From Mycolicibacter engbaekii (lineage in GTDB: Bacteria; Actinomycetota; Actinomycetes; Mycobacteriales; Mycobacteriaceae): 64,000 nucleotides of DNA. A program made the position numbers and the translations under genes. This document shows, piece by piece, positions 27,213 to 37,154 of this stretch. The notes under the pieces are model-generated. The model made no database searches. It worked only from the letters and a program-made list of their open reading frames with translations, and was not told where the DNA came from. Within the stretch, counting starts at the first letter, position 1. Every line of letters begins with the position of its first letter. The stretch covers positions 62,001-126,000 of the forward strand of contig NZ_LQOT01000040.1 in the NCBI RefSeq assembly GCF_002101585.1, read 5' to 3'.

Positions 27213-30098
27213 TCACACCACCAGGTTGACCAATCGGCCCGGCACCACGATCAGCTTCTTCACCGCAGCGCCGGCCAGGAAGGCCTGCACCTTCTCGTCG
27301 GCCAGGGCAGCGGCCTTGATCGCCTCGGCGTCCGCGTCGGCCGCAACCGTGACCAGTCCCCTCTTCTTGCCGTTGACCTGTACCGGGTAGTCCACGGTGT
27401 CGGTCACCAGGTATGCCGGGTCGGCCACCGGGAACGGTCCGTGCGCCAGAGAGGATTCGTGGCCCAGCCGCTGCCACAGCTCCTCGGCCAGGTGCGGCGC
27501 CAGCGGCGCGAGCATGAGCACCAGCGGTTCGACGGCCGCCAGCGGAACCGAGTCGCGGTGCTGTTTGGTCAAGTGGTTGGTGTACTCGATCAGCTTGGCT
27601 GCTGCGGTGTTGTTGCGCAGTGCCGCATAGTCTTCCGACACCCCGACGATGGTGCGGTGCAACAGTCGCAGCGTCTCGAGGTCCGGTTCGCCGTCGAGCA
27701 CCCGGGTGTCACCGGTCTCCTCGTCGACCACCAGCCGCCACACCCGCTGCAGGAAGCGATGCGCGCCGACCACGTCCTTGGTGGCCCACGGACGCGACAT
27801 CTCCAGCGGGCCCATCGACATCTCGTAGACGCGCAGGGTGTCCGCGCCGTAGTTGTCGCAGATCTCGTCGGGCGACACCGAGTTCTTCAGGCTCTTGCCC
27901 ATCTTGCCGAACTCGGCGAACACCTCGATGTCGCCGTCGGCTCCCGGCAGGTAGAACTTGCCGTCGCGCTCCACCACCTCGGCGGCCGCCACATAGGAGC
28001 CGCGGGCGTCGGTGTAGGCGGCGGCCTGGATGTAGCCCTGGTTGACCAGCCGGCGGTAGGGCTCGCGCGAGCTGACATATCCCAGGTCGTAGAGCACCTT
28101 GTGCCAGAACCGGGAATACAGCAGGTGCAACACGGCGTGCTCGACGCCGCCGACGTAGAGGTCCACCCCACCCGGGTCGTCGGGGCCGTGCTCGGCCGGC
28201 CGCGGCCCCATCCAGTAGGCCTCGTTCTCGGGCGCACAGAATTGTTCGGCGTTGTGCGGGTCGGTGTAGCGCAGCTCGTACCAGGAACTGCCGGCCCACT
28301 GCGGCATCACATTGGTGTCGCGGGTGTAGGCCCGCAGACCGTCACCGAGGTCCAGGTCGACATGCACCCAGTCGGTTGCCTTGGCCAGCGGCGGCGACGG
28401 CTCGCTGGCGGCGTCGTCGGGGTCGAACAGCACCGGCGAGTAGTCCCCCACGTCGGGTAGCTCAACCGGCAGCGCCGCCGAGTCCAGGGCGTGCGGACGG
28501 CCGTCGTCGTCGTAGACGATGGGGAACGGTTCTCCCCAGTACCGCTGTCGGGCGAAAAGCCAATCGCGCAGCTTGTATTCGATGCGCGCCCACCCGCGGC
28601 CGTCGGATTCCAGCCGCTGCGTCATGGCCTTCTTGGCCTCGTCGACGGTCATCCCGTCCAGCGGTCCGGAGTTGACCAGGGTGCCGTCGCCGGCGTACGC
28701 CGCCTCCGAAACATCACCACCGGCAATGACTTCCAGCACGGGCAGGCCGAACTCGGCGGCGAACTCCCAGTCCCGCTGGTCGTGCCCGGGGACCGCCATG
28801 ATGGCGCCGGTGCCGTAGCCGGCCAGCACATAGTCGGCGATGAAGATGGGCACCTGCTGGCCGTTGGCCGGGTTGATGGCGTAACTGCCCAGGAACACAC
28901 CGGTTTTGGTCTTGTTCTCCTGGCGTTCCAGATCGGACTTCGCCGCGATCGCCTTCCGGTAGTCGGCGACGGCCGCGGCGGGGTCGGCCGCACCGTAGGT
29001 CCAGCGCTGGTCCACCCCATCGGGCCACTGGGCAACGGTCAGCCGGTCGACCAGCTCGTGCTCGGGTGCCAGCACCAGATAGGTGGCGCCGAACAGGGTG
29101 TCGGGGCGGGTGGTGAAGACCTCGATGTCCACCGCTTCGCCGTCGGTGGCGGTGGCGCCGAACAGTGCCGCCGCGCCGGTGGAGCGTCCGATCCAGTTGC
29201 GCTGCATGGTCTTGACCTTCTCCGGCCAGTCCAGCACGTCGAGGTCGTCGAGCAGTCGGTCGGAGTAGGCGGTGATGCGCATCATCCACTGCCGCAAACG
29301 CTTCCGGAAAACCGGGAAGTTGCCGCGATCGCTGCGCCCGTCGGCGGTGACCTCTTCGTTGGCCAGCACGGTGCCCAGCCCGGGACACCAGTTGACCATC
29401 GAGTCCGAGCGATAGACCAGCCGGTGACCGTCGATGACGTCTGCGCGCTCACCGGCCGACAGGCCGGCCCAGTCCCGGCCGTCGGCCAGGGTGCGTGCTC
29501 CGGAGTCGAATTCGGCGATCAGCTCGGTGATCGGGCGGGCCTTGTTCGCGCCGGTGTCGAACCAGGCGTTGTAGATCTGCAGGAAGATCCACTGCGTCCA
29601 CTTGTAGAAGTCGACATCGGTGGTGGAGAAACTGCGCCGGCTGTCGTGGCCGAGTCCCAGGCGCCGCAGTTGCCGGCGGAAGTTCTCGATGTTGGCCTCG
29701 GTCCGGATCCGCGGGTGCGTGCCGGTCTGCACGGCGTACTGCTCGGCGGGCAGGCCGAACGCGTCGAAGCCCAGGGCGTGCAGCACGTTGTGACCGGTCA
29801 TCCGGAAGTACCGGGCGTAGACGTCGGTGGCGATGTAGCCGAGCGGGTGACCGACGTGCAGGCCGTCGCCGGACGGGTAGGGAAACATGTCCTGGACGAA
29901 CATCTTGTCGGCGGGCACCGCCGAGCCGTCCGCCGGCGCCAGTGAGCCGACCGGGTTGGCGACGTTGAAGGTCCCCTCCCGTTCCCACCGCTGCTGCCAG
30001 GTGTCTTCGACCCGGCCGGCCAGCGCCGCGGTGTAGCGGTGCGGGGGTGTCTGGTCGCTGGGGTCGCCGGGTCCCTGGGCGGTCGGGGCTTCGTTCAC
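27213..30098 (-). CDS. leuS: Leucyl-tRNA synthetase
   Basis: This class I synthetase of about 961 residues charges tRNA-Leu. The HIGH motif is HVGH in [14 protein letters not shown], and the KMSKS motif is KMGKS in [17 protein letters not shown]. The editing (CP1) domain includes the threonine-rich [19 protein letters not shown] and [18 protein letters not shown]. The C-terminus has the tRNA-binding [12 protein letters not shown] start it at GTG 30098, reading [10 protein letters not shown], which resembles the M. tuberculosis start. TACCCT lies 6 nt before it as a leaderless -10. An upstream in-frame ATG at 30140 would precede that promoter. It is divergent from mtc28. Confidence 0.97.
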   Translation of the reverse strand: MNEAPTAQGPGDPSDQTPPHRYTAALAGRVEDTWQQRWEREGTFNVANPVGSLAPADGSAVPADKMFVQDMFPYPSGDGLHVGHPLGYIATDVYARYFRMTGHNVLHALGFDAFGLPAEQYAVQTGTHPRIRTEANIENFRRQLRRLGLGHDSRRSFSTTDVDFYKWTQWIFLQIYNAWFDTGANKARPITELIAEFDSGARTLADGRDWAGLSAGERADVIDGHRLVYRSDSMVNWCPGLGTVLANEEVTADGRSDRGNFPVFRKRLRQWMMRITAYSDRLLDDLDVLDWPEKVKTMQRNWIGRSTGAAALFGATATDGEAVDIEVFTTRPDTLFGATYLVLAPEHELVDRLTVAQWPDGVDQRWTYGAADPAAAVADYRKAIAAKSDLERQENKTKTGVFLGSYAINPANGQQVPIFIADYVLAGYGTGAIMAVPGHDQRDWEFAAEFGLPVLEVIAGGDVSEAAYAGDGTLVNSGPLDGMTVDEAKKAMTQRLESDGRGWARIEYKLRDWLFARQRYWGEPFPIVYDDDGRPHALDSAALPVELPDVGDYSPVLFDPDDAASEPSPPLAKATDWVHVDLDLGDGLRAYTRDTNVMPQWAGSSWYELRYTDPHNAEQFCAPENEAYWMGPRPAEHGPDDPGGVDLYVGGVEHAVLHLLYSRFWHKVLYDLGYVSSREPYRRLVNQGYIQAAAYTDARGSYVAAAEVVERDGKFYLPGADGDIEVFAEFGKMGKSLKNSVSPDEICDNYGADTLRVYEMSMGPLEMSRPWATKDVVGAHRFLQRVWRLVVDEETGDTRVLDGEPDLETLRLLHRTIVGVSEDYAALRNNTAAAKLIEYTNHLTKQHRDSVPLAAVEPLVLMLAPLAPHLAEELWQRLGHESSLAHGPFPVADPAYLVTDTVDYPVQVNGKKRGLVTVAADADAEAIKAAALADEKVQAFLAGAAVKKLIVVPGRLVNLVV

Positions 30099-30283
30099 CT
30101 CAACAGGGTAAAGGGCACGGTTTCCGGGGTCGTTCGGCACAGCTTGGTATCAGTTGGATTGCGACCCGGTGAGGGCTTCGTTCCAGGTCGGTTGCGGCTC
30201 TGGTGGCGCCGTTGGCGCCTGGCTACCGTCGTCTCACGGCTTGGAGGCACCGTTGCCCGGCCCGCCCCGGAAGGACCCTGGAG

Positions 30284-31222
30284 ATGACGAACACCGTGCA
30301 CCGCTGGCGACTTCTTTTCGGCTGCACCGCCGTCATGGCGGCGGGCTTTGCCGGCATCCCCACCGTCGCGGCCGAACCGTTGGCCCCGACCCCGTCGAAC
30401 CCCTACGGGCCGGCCGCCCACGCGGCGTCGGCTCCGGTGACCATGCCGCTGCCGGCGTCGCCGCGGCCGGTGGCCCCCGCACCGACGGGCATGCCGTCCA
30501 CCGCGGGTCCCGTCGCGGCGCCGGCACCGCAGAGCGCCCTGCTGCCGGCCACGTCCGGCACCTTGCGGGACTACTTCGCGGCGAAGAAGGTGCAGCTCGA
30601 ACCCCAACAGGCCGCCGGTTTCAGCGCGCTGAACATCACGCTGCCGATGCCCGCGGGCTGGAGCCACGTTCCCGACCCCAACGTGCCCGACGCGTTCGCG
30701 GTGATCGCCGACCGGCGCGGCGGGTCGCTCTACACCCCCAACGCGCAGGTCGTGGTGTACCGGCTGGACGGCCAGTTCGACCCCAAAGAAGCCATCACCC
30801 ACGGCTTCGTCGACAGCCAGTCGTTGATGGCCTGGCAGACCACCAACGCCTCTTTGGAGGACCTCAACGGGTTCCCCTCCTCGATCATCGAGGGGACCTA
30901 CCGCGACGGTGACTTGACGCTGAACACCTCACGACGTCACGTGATCGTGCCCAGCGGCGATGCCGCGTATCTGGTGTCGCTGACCGTGACGACCGGCGCA
31001 GGACGCGCCATCGGTATCGCCCCGGCCACCGACGGAATCGTCAACGGCTTCCGCGTCGAGCTGCCCGGCGACACCCCGCCGCCCGTGGCACCCGCGGCTC
31101 CTGGCCCGCCGGTGCAGTCGGGCACGGTGCGGCACCAGCTGGGCACCATCCCCCCGCCTGCCGCGCCTCCTGCCCCGGTGCAGTCCGGCACGATCCGCCA
31201 CCAGGTGGGCACCGCCGGCTGA
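30284..31222 (+). CDS. mtc28: Proline-rich secreted antigen Mtc28-like (LpqN family)
   Basis: This exported protein of 312 residues has a signal peptide (RWRLLFGCTAVMAAGFAGIPTVAAE) with cleavage likely after AAE-type residues near 33. A Pro/Ala-rich linker (about 34-90) follows, then a globular LpqN/Mtc28-type domain starting near FSALNITLPMPAGWSHVPDPNVPDAF. The C-terminal tail has two imperfect repeats, VQSGTVRHQLGT and VQSGTIRHQVGT. ATG 30284 is chosen because AAGGA lies 8 nt upstream; the frame to 30203 is just an open leader. Its position next to leuS matches Rv0040c. The molecular function of the family is not settled. It is probably surface-exposed or secreted. Confidence 0.9.
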   Translation: MTNTVHRWRLLFGCTAVMAAGFAGIPTVAAEPLAPTPSNPYGPAAHAASAPVTMPLPASPRPVAPAPTGMPSTAGPVAAPAPQSALLPATSGTLRDYFAAKKVQLEPQQAAGFSALNITLPMPAGWSHVPDPNVPDAFAVIADRRGGSLYTPNAQVVVYRLDGQFDPKEAITHGFVDSQSLMAWQTTNASLEDLNGFPSSIIEGTYRDGDLTLNTSRRHVIVPSGDAAYLVSLTVTTGAGRAIGIAPATDGIVNGFRVELPGDTPPPVAPAAPGPPVQSGTVRHQLGTIPPPAAPPAPVQSGTIRHQVGTAG

Positions 31223-31245
31223 CCAGCGGATCGTATTGTGGACCC

Positions 31246-31695
31246 ATGCTGATCATGGGTGTGTTGTGCCTGGTTGCGGCGGTTGTCTCGCTGGTGTTCG
31301 GGGTGCGGACCCTGGCGCGGCCGCTCACCGGTGATCCCGAACAGCTGGTATTGCGGGCCGTTGCGCCCGCCCAGATCGCCGTCGGGGTGATTCTGGGCGC
31401 CGGCGGTCTGCTGGTGCTGGCCGGCCCGGCCTCGATGGCCCTGCTGGCACTGATCATCTCCATCACCGGCGCGCTGGCGACCCTGGCCGCCGGCGCCTGG
31501 CAGGGCGCCCGCTACGCCGCGCGGCTCTCGGCGGACACCGCCGCGGCGAGCGCCGCCGGTTGCTGCGACTCGGGCTGCGGCTGCGCAGGCAGCGCACCGG
31601 TCGTGGAGACCGGCTGCGGAGCGGGCTGCGGATGCTCGGCCGGTGCGCCGCCGGAGCCGGCCTCCGGGTGCGGCGGCGGTTGCGGCTGCTGCTGA
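31246..31695 (+). CDS. Small membrane protein with cysteine-rich C-terminal tail (Rv0039c-like)
   Basis: This protein of 149 residues has three hydrophobic helices in its first 90 residues (LIMGVLCLVAAVVSLVFGV, AQIAVGVILGAGGLLVLAG and ASMALLALIISITGALATLAAG). A tail of about 46 residues follows, containing 11 cysteines in three similar clusters (CCDSGCGC, CGAGCGC and CGGGCGCC) separated by Ala/Pro/Glu-rich spacers. The clusters look like a metal-binding or disulfide-forming tail. TATTGT lies 6 nt before the ATG, a likely leaderless -10. It lies between mtc28 and yqgE, as Rv0039c does. No function is known to me. Confidence 0.82.
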   Translation: MLIMGVLCLVAAVVSLVFGVRTLARPLTGDPEQLVLRAVAPAQIAVGVILGAGGLLVLAGPASMALLALIISITGALATLAAGAWQGARYAARLSADTAAASAAGCCDSGCGCAGSAPVVETGCGAGCGCSAGAPPEPASGCGGGCGCC

Positions 31696-31714
31696 GCCGG
31701 CCGGGCGGCGGGTG

Positions 31715-32329
31715 TCAGTTGCGGCTGATGTCGATCGGGTGGGTCGCCAGTAACGCGGTGGGCCACGGTTGCCGTCGCAGCGCCCGCCCCCACAGGTCCA
31801 CCCGCGGTGGCACCAACACGTCGGAGGGCAGTGCCGACAGCACAATCCAGTCGTCGCGCTCGATCTCTCCCTCGAGCTGGCCGATGGTCCAGCCGGCGTA
31901 GCCGGCGAAGATCCGTACGCCCTCCACGTAGGGCGCGATGGTCTCCGGATCCGCATCGAGATCCACCATCACCAGCCGGCCGTCGACATGGCGCAGGCCC
32001 GGCGCGTCATGGGGTTCGGCCCCGACCCGCAGCAGGCCCAGGCACAACGCGGCGTCACGTTTGACCGGGCCGCCGATGAACATGGTCTTGGGTTTGGCCG
32101 CCAGCTCCGACCACTGCGGCAGCACGTTGTAGACGGCGGTCTCGCTGGGGCGGTTGAGCACAACACCCAACGTGCCGCCGTCGTTGTGCTCCACCACGTA
32201 GATCACGGTGCGGCGGAAGGTGGGTTCGAGAAGGTCCGTATTGGCCAACAACAGCGTGCCTGCCCGCACCCGATGTGCAGCGGGCGCGACGAACTGTTCG
32301 GCGTCCTCGGGTTCTTCGGATTGGGCCAT
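31715..32329 (-). CDS. YqgE/AlgH family protein (DUF179, Rv0038-like)
   Basis: This cytoplasmic protein of 204 residues belongs to UPF0301 (YqgE/AlgH). Family stretches are [44 protein letters not shown] and [17 protein letters not shown], then [26 protein letters not shown] start it at ATG 32329 ([12 protein letters not shown]). The open frame runs further, to 32482, through an intergenic region that carries the divergent MFS promoter. The biochemical role of the family is unknown. The 3' end converges on the Rv0039c-like gene with a 19-nt gap. Confidence 0.92.
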   Translation of the reverse strand: MAQSEEPEDAEQFVAPAAHRVRAGTLLLANTDLLEPTFRRTVIYVVEHNDGGTLGVVLNRPSETAVYNVLPQWSELAAKPKTMFIGGPVKRDAALCLGLLRVGAEPHDAPGLRHVDGRLVMVDLDADPETIAPYVEGVRIFAGYAGWTIGQLEGEIERDDWIVLSALPSDVLVPPRVDLWGRALRRQPWPTALLATHPIDISRN

Positions 32330-32454
32330 TTTCCCATCATGGCACCCGGGGCCGTCCTTCGTGCTGTGCTGTGCCGAACATCGACCCGACCGCAATATTT
32401 GTAGTCTGGTTGGGGGCCGCTGCCGCGCCGCCGCCCGTGTCTGGAAGAGGTTCT

Positions 32455-33762
32455 GTGGTAGATACCCGCGTTCCCGCCACACTGTGGCGGTCGACGCGCG
32501 GCCTGCCGGAGTTTCGCCGGCTGCTGGCGCTGCGCGCGGCCAGCCAATTCGGCGACGGCCTGTTCCAGGCGGGGCTGGCCGGCGCGCTGCTGTTCAACCC
32601 CGACCGGGCGGCCTCGCCGTGGGCGATCGCGGGCGCTTTCGCCGTGCTGTTCCTGCCGTATTCGGTTCTGGGGCCCTTCGCCGGCGCGCTGCTGGACCGC
32701 TGGGACCGGCGGCTGGTGCTGGTGGTGGCCAACGTCGCCCGGCTGGCGCTGGTGCTGGGGATCGCGGCCCTGCTGGCCGTCGGGGCCGGTGACCTGCCGG
32801 TGTTGTGCGCGGCGCTGATCGCCAACGGTTTCACCCGCTTCATCGCCTCCGGCCTGTCGGCGGCGCTGCCGCACGTGGTGCCGCGCGAGAAGGTCGTGAC
32901 GATGAACGCCTTGGCGATCGCGACCGGCGCGGTAGCGGCCTTCCTGGGCGCCAACTTCATGCTGCTGCCGCGCTGGCTGGTGGGCGCCGACGATCGCGGG
33001 GCGGCGTCGATCATCGCGGTGGTGGCCGTCCCGGTGGCGATCGCCCTGGTGCTCGCGCTGCGCTTCGGGCCCCGCGTGCTGGGCCCCGATCAGACCAAAC
33101 GCGCCATCCACGGTTCGGCGCTGTACGCGGTGACGACGGGCTGGATGCACGGCATCCGCACGGTGGCGGCCCGGCCGACCGTTGCCGCCACCTTGTCCGG
33201 GCTGGCCGCGCACCGGATGGCCTTCGGCATCAACACCCTGCTGGTACTGGTGCTGGTGCGGCATGTCGGCGAGCACACGGTGTCCGGCCTGGGCACCACG
33301 GCGCTGTTCGTCGCCGCGGCCGGCGCCGGGTCGTTTCTGGCCACCGTGCTGACCCCACCCGCGGTGCACCGCTGGGGCCGCTACGCCACCGCCAACGGCG
33401 CCCTGGCGGCAGCCGCGGTGATCCAGTTCGCCGCCATCGGCCTGTACCTGCCGGTGCTGGTGGCCTGTGGATTCCTGCTCGGCGCGGCCGGCCAGGTGGT
33501 CAAGCTGTGCGCCGACACCGCCATGCAGATCGACGTCGACGACGCCCTGCGCGGCCATGTCTTCGCCGTCCAGGACTCGCTGTTCTGGCTGTCGTTCATC
33601 ATCGCCGTGGCGGGCGCCGCGGCGGTGATGCCCGCCGACGGGCAGGCGCCGTCGTTGATCGTGGCCGGCACCCTGCTCTACCTGGGAGGCCTGGCCGCGC
33701 ATGCGTTCATCGGGCGCCGCCGCCAGCCGGTCGGCCTAAGGTACGAACATGGCCGAAACTGA
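32455..33762 (+). CDS. MFS transporter (Rv0037c-like)
   Basis: This major facilitator protein of 435 residues has about twelve hydrophobic segments. [28 protein letters not shown] forms helix 1, and [31 protein letters not shown] carries the conserved loop 2-3 motif of drug-efflux type MFS (DRxxRR-like). The start is GTG 32455, with AGAGG about 4-9 nt upstream. The reported open frame extends to 32275, across the divergent yqgE start. It overlaps the following gene by 14 nt. Substrate unknown; family membership suggests efflux. Confidence 0.9.
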   Translation: MVDTRVPATLWRSTRGLPEFRRLLALRAASQFGDGLFQAGLAGALLFNPDRAASPWAIAGAFAVLFLPYSVLGPFAGALLDRWDRRLVLVVANVARLALVLGIAALLAVGAGDLPVLCAALIANGFTRFIASGLSAALPHVVPREKVVTMNALAIATGAVAAFLGANFMLLPRWLVGADDRGAASIIAVVAVPVAIALVLALRFGPRVLGPDQTKRAIHGSALYAVTTGWMHGIRTVAARPTVAATLSGLAAHRMAFGINTLLVLVLVRHVGEHTVSGLGTTALFVAAAGAGSFLATVLTPPAVHRWGRYATANGALAAAAVIQFAAIGLYLPVLVACGFLLGAAGQVVKLCADTAMQIDVDDALRGHVFAVQDSLFWLSFIIAVAGAAAVMPADGQAPSLIVAGTLLYLGGLAAHAFIGRRRQPVGLRYEHGRN

Positions 33763-34522
33763 ACCGATCGTCGCCGACCTGCGTGCCGAAAGCGATGAGC
33801 TCAACACGCTGGTGGGCCCCCTCACCGACAGCCAGTGGGCCACGCCCACTCCGGCGCCGGGCTGGACGATCGCCCATCAGATCGGTCACCTGCTCTGGAC
33901 CGACCAGCACTCGCTGGCCGCGATCGTCGACGAGGCCCGCTTCGCCGACGCCGTGACCGATGGCCTGCGCAACCCGACCGGTTTCGTCGACGACGGTGCC
34001 GCCGCGCTGGCGCAGCTCCCGCCGGCCGAGCTGCTGGCGCAGTGGCGCTCGACGCGTGCGCAACTGCACGAAGCGCTGCTGGGGGTGGCCGACGGCCGCA
34101 AGCTGCCGTGGTTCGGCCCGCCGATGAGCGCCGCGTCGATGGCCACCGCCCGGTTGATGGAGACCTGGGCGCACGGCCTGGATGTGGCCGATGCGCTGGG
34201 GGTGCGGCGGCGCCCGACGGCGCGACTGCGCTCGATTGCGCACCTGGGGGTGCGCACCCGTGACTTCTCCTTCACCGTGCACGGCCTGACTCCGCCGGCG
34301 GCACCGTTTCACGTGGAACTACACGCCCCCGAGGGCGGGGTGTGGGCCTGGGGGCCGGTCAACGCCGACCAGCGGGTCACCGGCCGCGCCGAGGACTTCT
34401 GCCTGCTGGTCACCCAGCGGCGCGCGCTGGCCGACCTGGACGTCACGGCGCACGGCGAGGACGCGCAGCGCTGGCTGGAGATAGCGCAAGCCTTCGCGGG
34501 GCCTCCCGGCCGGGGGCGCTGA
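33749..34522 (+). CDS. DinB/maleylpyruvate isomerase-like metal-binding protein (Rv0036c-like)
   Basis: This cytoplasmic protein of 257 residues has an MDMPI/DinB N-terminal four-helix bundle ([35 protein letters not shown]). The His of [13 protein letters not shown], and later [15 protein letters not shown], give the three-histidine metal site expected in this fold. A C-terminal domain follows from about 170. The family includes mycothiol-dependent enzymes, so a mycothiol transferase or isomerase role is possible but not shown. Its ATG lies 14 nt inside the upstream MFS gene. The stop codon lies inside the first copy of a tandem repeat. Confidence 0.88.
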   Translation: MAETEPIVADLRAESDELNTLVGPLTDSQWATPTPAPGWTIAHQIGHLLWTDQHSLAAIVDEARFADAVTDGLRNPTGFVDDGAAALAQLPPAELLAQWRSTRAQLHEALLGVADGRKLPWFGPPMSAASMATARLMETWAHGLDVADALGVRRRPTARLRSIAHLGVRTRDFSFTVHGLTPPAAPFHVELHAPEGGVWAWGPVNADQRVTGRAEDFCLLVTQRRALADLDVTAHGEDAQRWLEIAQAFAGPPGRGR

Positions 34523-34597
34523 GCGCGCCAGCGCGAAGTGAGACCCGGCCGCATCACCCCGCGCCGGGGGCGCTGAGCGCGCCAGCGCGAAGTGAGA
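34510..34597. repeat. Two-copy 54-nt tandem repeat with hairpin core
   Basis: A 34-nt core beginning CCGGGGGCGCTGAGCGCG is present at 34510-34543 and again, without mismatch that I can see, at 34564-34597, so the period is 54. Each core holds GCGCTG-7 nt-CAGCGC, a potential stem-loop. The first copy contains the last codons and stop of the Rv0036c-like gene, so the repeat may have arisen by duplication of the gene end. The stem-loops could also help end transcription. Confidence 0.75.
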
Positions 34598-34865
34598 GCC
34601 GGCCGCCCGGGCACTTGAGCGCGTCCTTCGCGCGTCCGGTGGGCCCGGGGTTTGGCTCACAGTGACCGCAATTGCGCCTCGTGCCCTGCGTAACCCGACC
34701 ACGCTGGCGTCTGCAACGCCTTCACCAGGCTGTTCACGTCTCGCAGGACTGGTATCGGGCGACGGCCTCAGCCGCCGATCCGGCACTCCATGCGCGGTGC
34801 TTGTTGGACCGCGTCCCGCTCGGTTGCGAACCTTCTCGGATCAATCCTGGGAGGGTGCTGTAGAC
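34598..34865. other. Intergenic region upstream of the PPE pair
   Basis: Together with the repeat just before it, this makes a gap of about 340 nt without a gene. GGGAGGG lies about 11 nt before the PPE ATG at 34866 and is its likely ribosome-binding site. The PPE frame stays open back to 34662, but the added residues do not resemble a PPE start. I see no convincing promoter, tRNA or mobile-element end here. Confidence 0.5.
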
Positions 34866-36050
34866 ATGCTGGACTACGGTTTGTTGCCGCCGGAAATCAC
34901 GTCGGCAAGGATTTACGCTGGGCCGGGCTCGGGCCCGCTGATCGCCTCGGCAGCAGCCTGGGATGGGCTGGCCGCACAGCTGGAGGCCTTCGCCCGGGGG
35001 TATGCGTCGATCACCGCGAGCCTGGAAGGCCACTCCTGGGCGGGTCCGGCCGCGGCAGCGATGGTCGTCGCGGCAGCTCCGTTCGCCCAATGGGCCGACT
35101 CCACCGCTGCGCAGGCCACGCAGGCTGCCAGCCAGGCCAGGGCGGCCGCAGCGGCCTACGAGGCGGCGTTGGCAGCCATCGTGCCTCCGACGGCGGTCAC
35201 GGCCAACCGGACCCTGGTGCGGCAATTGAGCGCGACCAACATATTTGGGCAGAACACGCCGGCGATCGCGACCACCGAGGCCAATTACTCAGAGATGTGG
35301 GCCCAGGACACCGGCGTGATGTACGGCTACGCCGCGTCGGCGTCGCACGCCACCGAGTTGCCGCCGTTCGCCGAACCGCCGCCGACTACCAGCCCGGCCG
35401 GATTGGCGGCCCAGGAGGCCGCGGTGGCGGGGGCATCCGGATCCGCAGGTGCGCAAGACCTGACGAATCTGATGTCGGCGCTGCCGCAACAGCTGGAAAG
35501 CCTCTCCACCGGACCCGGTGCAAGCGCCTCGTCGATCACGCCGATGCTCAAGGAATTGTTGATGATCGAAGAGATCTCGATGATCAACACCCTGTCCGGC
35601 CCGTCGACCTATGCCCTCCAACTCGTTCGAACCTTTGCCAACGGGGGATCCTTCCTGCTGGCGTCCGCTAAGGCGGCCGGATCTGGTGCCGGCGCCGCGG
35701 CTGCTGCAGCCGGGGCCGCGGCGGCCGGTGCGGCGACGGCCGGTGCGGTCGAGGGTGGCGCCGGTGGCGCAGTGCTGGCCAGCGTCGGCGAAGCGACGTC
35801 GGTGGGCGGGCTGTCCGCGCCGAACGCCTGGGCCGAAGCTGTGCCGGTGGCCAGCATGGCCGAAGACGCGCAATTCTTGTCGGACGTCGAGTTGGCCACC
35901 GAGTCCGAGGCAGGGGGACTCACCCCCGGCATGCTGGGCGCACTTCCGGCAGCGGCCGCGGGCGGTGCACTTGCGCGCGCTTCCGTCAGCCACATGCTGC
36001 GGGTCGCGCCACGTCGGTTCAAGATGCCCCGGCACTCTGCCGGCGGATGA
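34866..36050 (+). CDS. PPE family protein (first of tandem pair)
   Basis: This protein of 394 residues starts MLDYGLLPPEITSARIYAGPGSGPL, the canonical PPE start, and has the WxG motif SWAGPAAAAM near residue 56. The N-terminal helical domain of about 180 residues is typical and would pair with a PE protein for ESX (type VII) export. The C-terminal part has an Ala-rich stretch and LSAPNAWAEAVP, a variant of the SVP-subfamily SxPxxW motif. It ends RRFKMPRHSAGG. No PE gene is adjacent, so the partner must be encoded elsewhere. It may be surface-exposed or secreted; function unknown. Confidence 0.95.
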   Translation: MLDYGLLPPEITSARIYAGPGSGPLIASAAAWDGLAAQLEAFARGYASITASLEGHSWAGPAAAAMVVAAAPFAQWADSTAAQATQAASQARAAAAAYEAALAAIVPPTAVTANRTLVRQLSATNIFGQNTPAIATTEANYSEMWAQDTGVMYGYAASASHATELPPFAEPPPTTSPAGLAAQEAAVAGASGSAGAQDLTNLMSALPQQLESLSTGPGASASSITPMLKELLMIEEISMINTLSGPSTYALQLVRTFANGGSFLLASAKAAGSGAGAAAAAAGAAAAGAATAGAVEGGAGGAVLASVGEATSVGGLSAPNAWAEAVPVASMAEDAQFLSDVELATESEAGGLTPGMLGALPAAAAGGALARASVSHMLRVAPRRFKMPRHSAGG

Positions 36051-36073
36051 GCGGACCGAACGGGCGATTCTGA

Positions 36074-37147
36074 ATGCTTGACTTCGCGGCGCTGCCGCCT
36101 GAGATCAATTCTGCTCGCATGTACACCGGGGCAGGTTCGGGTCCGTTGATGGCCGCGGCGTCTGCATGGGACAGCCTGGCCCTCCAGCTCGAGCTGGCCG
36201 CGGTCGGTTACTCCGAGGCGCTGGCAGCGCTGCACGGGCCCAGCTGGTCGGGTCCGGCGGCGGCCGCCATGGCCGCCGCCGCGACGCCCTACATCGCGTG
36301 GCTGACCCAGACGGCAGTTCAGGCCGAGCAGGCAGCCATGCAGGCCCGGATGGCGGCCGCGGCTTACGAAGCCGCGTTTGCCGCCACCGTGCCCCCTGTC
36401 ACGGTTGCAGCCAACCGCAGCCTGTTGTCGTCGCTGATCGCGACGAACTTCTTTGGTCAGAACCTCCCGGCGATCGCAGCTACCGAGGCCGCCTACGCGG
36501 AGATGTGGGCGCAAGACGTGGTCGCCATGTACGGCTACGCCGCGGCGTCCGGGCCGGCCGCCTCATTAGAGAGCTTCGAGGAGCCTCCGCCGACCACCAA
36601 CCCCGCTACCGGGCTGGCCCAGAGTGCAGCAGCCTCCCCGGCCCCGACCGCGCCCACCTCGACGCCCGCTCCAAACCCGTGGCTTGACGCCTACACCGAC
36701 GTCATCGCGCTACACCAGTACTTCAACACCTACACCCGATTCACCCAGATACCGATCCAGATAGAACTCACCAGTGGGACGTGGGGATCTTTGATCTTCA
36801 AGCTCGCCGAGGCCGCCGTGCCGAAAAAGATCTCGGCGGTCCTGCCGGCCGCAGGGCTCGGGGCAGCGTCGTCGGGTGCTCACGCGGCAGTGCACGCCCG
36901 GGCAGCCACGGCGATGCCCCTGGGCAAGTTGTCGGTTCCGCAGAGCTGGACGGCGGCGGTACCGACCGACTCCCCCGCGCTGCGGCTGACCAGTGCAAGC
37001 ATGCCGACCGGCCCTGCGGCAGGCGCGAACCCGCACATGATGGTTCCACCCGTGGGCTCCGGGGCACAGCAACGCGCCAAGGGAACCCCCGTGATGCGCA
37101 CGCTCGACCGCCGATTCCGGATGCCCCGTCCGGCGTGGGCCGGGTAG
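36074..37147 (+). CDS. PPE family protein, SVP subfamily (second of tandem pair)
   Basis: This protein of 357 residues starts [21 protein letters not shown] and has the WxG motif in [17 protein letters not shown]. It shares most of the first 180 residues with the preceding PPE, so the two look like tandem duplicates with divergent C-termini. A Pro/Thr/Ala linker ([16 protein letters not shown]) follows. [12 protein letters not shown] is the SVP-subfamily signature. The end [12 protein letters not shown] resembles that of its neighbour. The gap between the two genes is 23 nt, so they are probably co-transcribed. No PE gene is adjacent. Export by an ESX system is inferred from family. Confidence 0.95.
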   Translation: MLDFAALPPEINSARMYTGAGSGPLMAAASAWDSLALQLELAAVGYSEALAALHGPSWSGPAAAAMAAAATPYIAWLTQTAVQAEQAAMQARMAAAAYEAAFAATVPPVTVAANRSLLSSLIATNFFGQNLPAIAATEAAYAEMWAQDVVAMYGYAAASGPAASLESFEEPPPTTNPATGLAQSAAASPAPTAPTSTPAPNPWLDAYTDVIALHQYFNTYTRFTQIPIQIELTSGTWGSLIFKLAEAAVPKKISAVLPAAGLGAASSGAHAAVHARAATAMPLGKLSVPQSWTAAVPTDSPALRLTSASMPTGPAAGANPHMMVPPVGSGAQQRAKGTPVMRTLDRRFRMPRPAWAG

Positions 37148-37154
37148 CCGGACC

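Noticed and set aside
28491..29945. A plus-strand frame of 484 codons antisense to leuS
   Set aside because: leuS motifs are complete on the other strand; this is a codon-bias shadow.
31715..32482. Longer yqgE start and a 499-codon minus-strand frame through the MFS gene
   Set aside because: ATG 32329 gives the family length, and the longer frames run across the divergent MFS start region.
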